From the NCBI GenBank assembly GCA_026985975.1, contig JALSPL010000025.1, forward strand, positions 1 to 5,616: 5,616 bases of DNA. Reading direction: 5' to 3'. The translations under genes and the position numbers were made by a program. Every line of letters starts with the position of its first letter. The stretch's first letter is position 1. The stretch comes from Anaerolineae bacterium (lineage in GTDB: Bacteria > Chloroflexota > Anaerolineae > J102). The notes beneath the pieces were generated by a model. The model was not told where the DNA came from. It did no database searches and saw only the letters and a program-made list of their open reading frames with translations. Shown in pieces: positions 3,850-5,616 of the stretch.

Positions 3850-5388
3850 ATGACAGCACCAGACCTGGCGTCAATTCACGTCGCGCCTCCTTTTAGCATC
3901 GTTATTTTTGGCGCTTCGGGCGATTTAGCCTATCGCAAGCTGGCACCCGCGCTTTTCTCGCTTTTCTGCAATGAGCTGATGGGGGATCGGTTCGTTATTC
4001 TGGGAGCCGCTCGCAGCGCTTTCACCGATGAGAGCTTTCGGGTGCGCATTCGCAAGGGCGTGGAGGAATTCGGACGTTTCAAGCCCTCTGAAAACGATAA
4101 TTGGGCTGAATTCGAGTCCCGGCTCTTTTACCAGCAGCTACATTATGACGCTGCGGATGAGTTTCAAACGCTGCGCGAGCGACTGGAAGCCCTGGAGAAA
4201 GCGCACGACATTGCCCCCAACCGGCTTTTTTATCTGGCCATCCCCCCCACCATCTATGCTGAGGTGGCGGAGAATCTGGGCGCGGCGGGCCTGGCTGAGC
4301 AGCAAGCTGATGGTTTTTCCAGGTTGATTATCGAAAAGCCTTTCGGCACGGACCTGCAAAGCGCCGAGGCGTTGAACCGACGCATCCACAGCGTTTTTTC
4401 CGAGGATCAGGTTTATCGCATCGATCATTATCTGGGCAAGGAGACGGTGCAGAATCTGCTGGTTTTTCGCTTCGCGAATGCGATTTTCGAGCCATTGTGG
4501 AATCGGCATTATGTGGATCATGTGCAGATCTCGGTGCTGGAGTCGGTGGCCGTGGGCTATCGCGGTAGTTATTATGATCAGGCGGGGGTGATGCGCGATA
4601 TGTTCCAGAATCATCTCATGCAATTGCTGGCGCTGACAGCCATGGAGCCGCCCAACGCCTGGGACGCCACGCAATTGCGGGATGAGAAGGTGAAGGTGCT
4701 GCGGGCCGTGCGGGTTCCATCCACGCCCGGAGCCTTGCGCACCAACACGGTGCGGGCTCAATATCGCTCCAGCGACGGCTCCGGCCCCACTTACCGGCAG
4801 GAGCCGGGCGTCGATCCCAAATCGGAGACGCCCACTTACGCGGCGCTGACTTTCTACATCGATAACTGGCGTTGGCAGGGCGTGCCTTTTTATCTGCGCT
4901 CGGGCAAGGCGCTGGCCGGAAAAACTACCGAGATATTCATCCAGTTCCGCGAAGTCCCCCATTTGCTGTTCAACTCAGACGTGGCGGATCTGGCTCCCAA
5001 CGCCCTTTCGATTTGTCTGCAACCCCACGAGGGTTTTCATCTCCGTTTTCAGACCAAGTTGCCCGGGGCGGGCATGCGCACTCGCGATGTCGATATGGAA
5101 TTCCACTTTGCCACGGCTTTCGGCGAGAAGGCGCTGCCCCTGGCCTATGAACGGCTGCTGCTGGATGCGGTGCTGGGCGACGCCTCGCTCTTCTCCCGCG
5201 AGGATGAGATCATGGCCTCTTGGCGGCTGATCGACGCTATTTTGCAGGGCTGGGAAGCGGGCGAGGGGCCGCCGCTCACATTCTATGAGCCTGGCTCCTG
5301 GGGGCCGGTGGCCGCAGAGAATATGCTGGCCGCCAACAATCGGGCCTGGAGCATCGGCTGTTTTCTGGATCAGGGAGATGAAATGTAA
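3850..5388 (+). CDS. zwf: Glucose-6-phosphate 1-dehydrogenase
   Basis: A 512-residue cytoplasmic enzyme that oxidises glucose-6-phosphate with NAD(P)+ to 6-phosphogluconolactone, the substrate of the adjacent pgl product. The N-terminal dinucleotide-binding motif GASGDLAYRK is at 21-30, EKPFG at 162-166, and the substrate site RIDHYLGKE at 190-198. YRGSYYDQAGVMRDMFQNH follows, with the presumed catalytic base H255. YLRSGKAL (348-355) sits in the C-terminal domain. Length fits the family (about 490-515). ATG 3850 begins the expected N-terminus; a 37-codon in-frame extension back into pgl is rejected. The ribosome site is weak (GAG about 8 nt before the ATG, after a pyrimidine-rich stretch). 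With 37 nt after pgl and no terminator between, the two are probably co-transcribed. Cofactor preference is not settled from the sequence. Confidence 0.97.
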   Translation: MTAPDLASIHVAPPFSIVIFGASGDLAYRKLAPALFSLFCNELMGDRFVILGAARSAFTDESFRVRIRKGVEEFGRFKPSENDNWAEFESRLFYQQLHYDAADEFQTLRERLEALEKAHDIAPNRLFYLAIPPTIYAEVAENLGAAGLAEQQADGFSRLIIEKPFGTDLQSAEALNRRIHSVFSEDQVYRIDHYLGKETVQNLLVFRFANAIFEPLWNRHYVDHVQISVLESVAVGYRGSYYDQAGVMRDMFQNHLMQLLALTAMEPPNAWDATQLRDEKVKVLRAVRVPSTPGALRTNTVRAQYRSSDGSGPTYRQEPGVDPKSETPTYAALTFYIDNWRWQGVPFYLRSGKALAGKTTEIFIQFREVPHLLFNSDVADLAPNALSICLQPHEGFHLRFQTKLPGAGMRTRDVDMEFHFATAFGEKALPLAYERLLLDAVLGDASLFSREDEIMASWRLIDAILQGWEAGEGPPLTFYEPGSWGPVAAENMLAANNRAWSIGCFLDQGDEM

Positions 5389-5410
5389 GCAGTCGTCATG
5401 AGCGGCTGCT
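5388..5410 (+). other. Hairpin at the zwf 3' end, no T-run
   Basis: AGCAGTCG (5388-5395) pairs with CGGCTGCT (5403-5410), eight pairs with one G-U, around a 7-nt loop. It begins at the last base of the zwf stop codon. No T-run follows, so it may be an mRNA 3'-end stabiliser or a Rho-associated end, not a standard intrinsic terminator. Confidence 0.45.
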
Positions 5411-5427
5411 CACCAATAAGGATGAAA

Positions 5428-5472
5428 ATGAGCAAGCCAATCTGGCGGGACAGCCAAGCCCGTAAAACGTAA
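5428..5472 (+). other. Very short ORF with a good ribosome site, ending in the heptad array
   Basis: ATG 5428 is preceded by AAGGA (5418-5422) at 5-nt spacing and encodes 14 residues (MSKPIWRDSQARKT) before a TAA at 5470-5472. The stop and last three codons lie inside the heptanucleotide array. An in-frame upstream ATG at 5398 would make 24 residues. It could be the cut-off start of a gene interrupted by the repeat, a leader ORF or chance. I do not recognise the peptide. Confidence 0.2.
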
Positions 5473-5526
5473 GGCGTAATGCGTAAGGCGTAAGGACTCC
5501 ACGTTTTACGCATTACGCATTACGTG
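5461..5526. repeat. Head-to-head heptanucleotide array (CGTAANN / TTACGNN)
   Basis: Five tandem 7-mers starting CGTAA occur at 5461, 5468, 5475, 5482 and 5489. After an 11-nt centre, three 7-mers in opposite orientation start TTACG at 5506, 5513 and 5520. The arms can fold in at least two ways: 5474-5486 with 5506-5518 (13 perfect pairs), or 5461-5470 with 5501-5510 (10 perfect pairs). No T-run follows. The array fills much of the spacer after zwf. Confidence 0.8.
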
Positions 5527-5538
5527 GCTGAGCGCCAG

Positions 5539-5583
5539 GCCAACGTTGGCTTCGAGAGCGTCTTTGCAAACGACGCCAACGTT
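5539..5583. repeat. Palindrome and repeated 9-mer upstream of the last gene
   Basis: GCCAACGTTGGC (5539-5550) is a perfect 12-bp palindrome. GCCAACGTT recurs at 5575-5583, so AACGTTGGC (5542-5550) can also form a 9-bp stem with it. Between them is TTTGCAAA (5563-5570) within a near-palindromic 17-mer. This could be an operator region for the gene starting at 5603. Confidence 0.45.
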
Positions 5584-5602
5584 TATTTTCGGAACAGGTA
5601 TC

Positions 5603-5616
5603 ATGAGCGTTTGCAC
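5603..5616 (+). CDS. Start of an unidentified gene (partial)
   Basis: ATG 5603 is followed by AGC GTT TGC to the window edge (MSVC). AGG lies at 5596-5598 and GGAA at 5591-5594, plausible but modest ribosome sites. The first bases TCATGAGCG (5601-5609) repeat exactly a 9-mer at 5396-5404. There is too little sequence to name a product; a further pentose phosphate gene would fit the context but is not shown. Confidence 0.35.

Noticed and set aside
2718..3851. Minus-strand frame of 377 codons across crcB and pgl
   Set aside because: Shadow frame opposite pgl that runs out of frame into crcB; its C-terminal part is crcB read in the wrong frame.

Overview
The window (about 60% GC by eye, dense genes, short spacers) looks like a bacterial chromosome segment. 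Several features suggest a Chloroflexota-like bacterium, perhaps of the Anaerolineae/Caldilineae kind: the style of the GT4 and G6PD proteins, the crcB-DUF190 pair, CCA encoded in the tRNA gene, and intergenic heptanucleotide repeats. This assignment is inference and not proven by the sequence.

Layout. Positions 1-95 hold the 3' end of an unrecognised plus-strand gene. Next comes a 241-bp non-coding insertion (99-339) with matching inverted ends and a perfect 9-bp direct duplication (90-98 and 340-348); it looks like a MITE-type element. It sits exactly between the upstream stop codon and the start of a GT4 glycosyltransferase (347-1558). That gene overlaps a YbaK/ProX-type aminoacyl-tRNA deacylase-family gene (1555-2019) by ATGA. 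A terminator follows, with the -35 box of the next promoter in its loop, then tRNA-Glu(UUC) with encoded CCA (2088-2163) and a strong terminator (2166-2195). On the minus strand lie crcB (fluoride channel, 2542-2925) and, downstream of it, a DUF190 PII-like gene (2210-2536), translationally close-coupled. Divergent from these is a two-gene plus-strand operon, pgl (6-phosphogluconolactonase, 3060-3812) and zwf (glucose-6-phosphate dehydrogenase, 3850-5388). These are the first two steps of the oxidative pentose phosphate pathway. The spacer after zwf holds a hairpin, a very short ORF, a head-to-head heptanucleotide array (5461-5526) and further palindromes before the start of another gene at 5603.

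How it fits together. zwf and pgl make NADPH and 6-phosphogluconate as one unit; the pgl promoter geometry predicts a leaderless mRNA. crcB exports fluoride, and DUF190 is a frequent crcB neighbour of unsettled function. The GT4/YbaK pair is a translationally coupled unit whose link to the unidentified upstream gene seems to have been broken by the small insertion. Removing the insertion and one duplicate restores a 1-nt stop/start junction.

The most novel content is in the spacers: the MITE-like element with palindromes and a heptad array inside it, and a second heptad array after zwf sharing a TTAC core at 7-nt periodicity. No large unknown protein system is visible here.
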